Of a stretch of DNA of 6,062 nucleotides, positions 5,567 to 6,062 are shown piece after piece. This DNA is from Wenzhouxiangella sp. GTDB taxonomy: Bacteria > Pseudomonadota > Gammaproteobacteria > Xanthomonadales > Wenzhouxiangellaceae. A program made the translations under genes and the position numbers. The notes beneath the pieces were generated by a model. It saw only the letters and a list, made by a program, of their open reading frames with translations, was not told the origin of the DNA and ran no database searches. The stretch lies in NCBI GenBank assembly GCA_021767625.1, contig JAASTB010000144.1:1-6062 (forward strand), written 5' to 3'. Positions within the stretch are counted from its first letter, which is position 1; every line of letters begins with the position of its first letter.

Positions 5567-6062
5567 GCGCCCCGAGGGGGGCAACCGCTTCTGGCTCGCG
5601 CTGATCCGCTGGTGCATCCTCCACATCGGCCGGGGTTTCGCCCAGGTCGGTCTCCTGCCCACCACGCTCTACTTCTTTCTCGTGCGCGGGCCGGAGCGGC
5701 GCGCCTCGAAGACCTGGCTCGAACGCGTCGATGCCCCGCGCAAGGGCTGGTGGGGCGTAATGATCCACATCTACACCTTCGCGATCACCATCGTCGACCG
5801 GGTGCTGCTGCTGGCCGGCCGCGGCGATGAGCTCGACGTCCGGCCCGAGGGTGTCGAGCACCTGCACGAAGTCCTCGACCGGGGCCGCGGCTGCATGCTG
5901 CTGGGCTCCCACCTGGGCAGTTTCGAGGCCATTCGCGTCTTCAGCCGTTCGGCGCCGCCGGAGTATCGCCACCTCAAGGTCGTGATGGACCGCGACCAGA
6001 ACTCGCTGATGACGCAGATGATGGAGGAAATCTCCCCGGACATTCGCGACACCGTGATCAAC
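5550..6062 (+). CDS. HtrB/LPLAT-family acyltransferase, N-terminal part (runs off the window)
   Basis: The frame is open from the ATG at 5550 to the last base, giving the first 171 residues. Features are a hydrophobic stretch near residues 14-45, a second at about 70-90, and GSHLGSFEA at 119-127. That block holds an HX4E acyltransferase motif (His121, Glu126), equivalent to the HxGNWE motif of lipid A late acyltransferases such as HtrB. In aryl polyene clusters a protein of this family is thought to attach the polyene to a membrane lipid at the inner membrane; that role is inferred from context. The start lies 17 bases inside the dehydratase gene with only a weak ribosome site, so coupling to the upstream gene is likely. 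The C-terminus and any fused domain cannot be seen. Confidence 0.85.
   Translation, partial: MAHWRERPEGGNRFWLALIRWCILHIGRGFAQVGLLPTTLYFFLVRGPERRASKTWLERVDAPRKGWWGVMIHIYTFAITIVDRVLLLAGRGDELDVRPEGVEHLHEVLDRGRGCMLLGSHLGSFEAIRVFSRSAPPEYRHLKVVMDRDQNSLMTQMMEEISPDIRDTVIN

Overview
The window is very GC-rich, with strong G/C preference at third codon positions. It carries one split, partly divergent gene cluster of the aryl polyene (APE) / xanthomonadin type. The combination of a XanB2-like chorismatase, flavin-dependent halogenase homologues, a carrier protein, a COG4648-type membrane protein, an ANL ligase, a hotdog dehydratase and an LPLAT-family acyltransferase is typical of high-GC Gammaproteobacteria (Xanthomonadales and relatives). 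The genus cannot be fixed from sequence alone.

Layout. (1) Positions 1-567, plus strand: the 3' end of a probable FAD-dependent halogenase-like oxidoreductase, ending at an in-frame TGA (244-246). The same frame stays open and coding-like to a second stop at 565-567. (2) Positions 554-2825, minus strand: a two-gene operon read right to left, first a flavin-dependent halogenase homologue (1521-2825) and then an FkbO/Hyg5/XanB2-family chorismatase (554-1531); the genes overlap by 11 bases. The chorismatase and the plus-strand frame converge and overlap by 14 bases. (3) Positions 2826-3023: a divergent regulatory region holding an AT-rich palindrome with a TATAAT hexamer on each strand. (4) Positions 3024-6062, plus strand: a tight operon of carrier protein, COG4648-like membrane protein, AMP-forming ligase, small FabA/FabZ-like dehydratase and the start of an HtrB-like acyltransferase that runs off the window. 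Junctions are ATGA overlaps or a 17-base overlap, apart from 25 bases between the first two genes.

How it may work together (inference from family knowledge): chorismatase makes a hydroxybenzoate starter from chorismate. The ligase adenylates it and loads it onto the carrier protein. Ketosynthases and ketoreductases, expected outside the window, extend it, and the hotdog protein dehydrates each cycle to build the conjugated polyene. The acyltransferase would place the polyene on a membrane lipid. One or two halogenase-family enzymes could halogenate the aryl ring, as in the brominated xanthomonadins. No tRNA, rRNA, CRISPR array, insertion sequence or convincing terminator was seen. The class of system is known; the most unusual points are the in-frame TGA in the first gene and the back-to-back promoter region.
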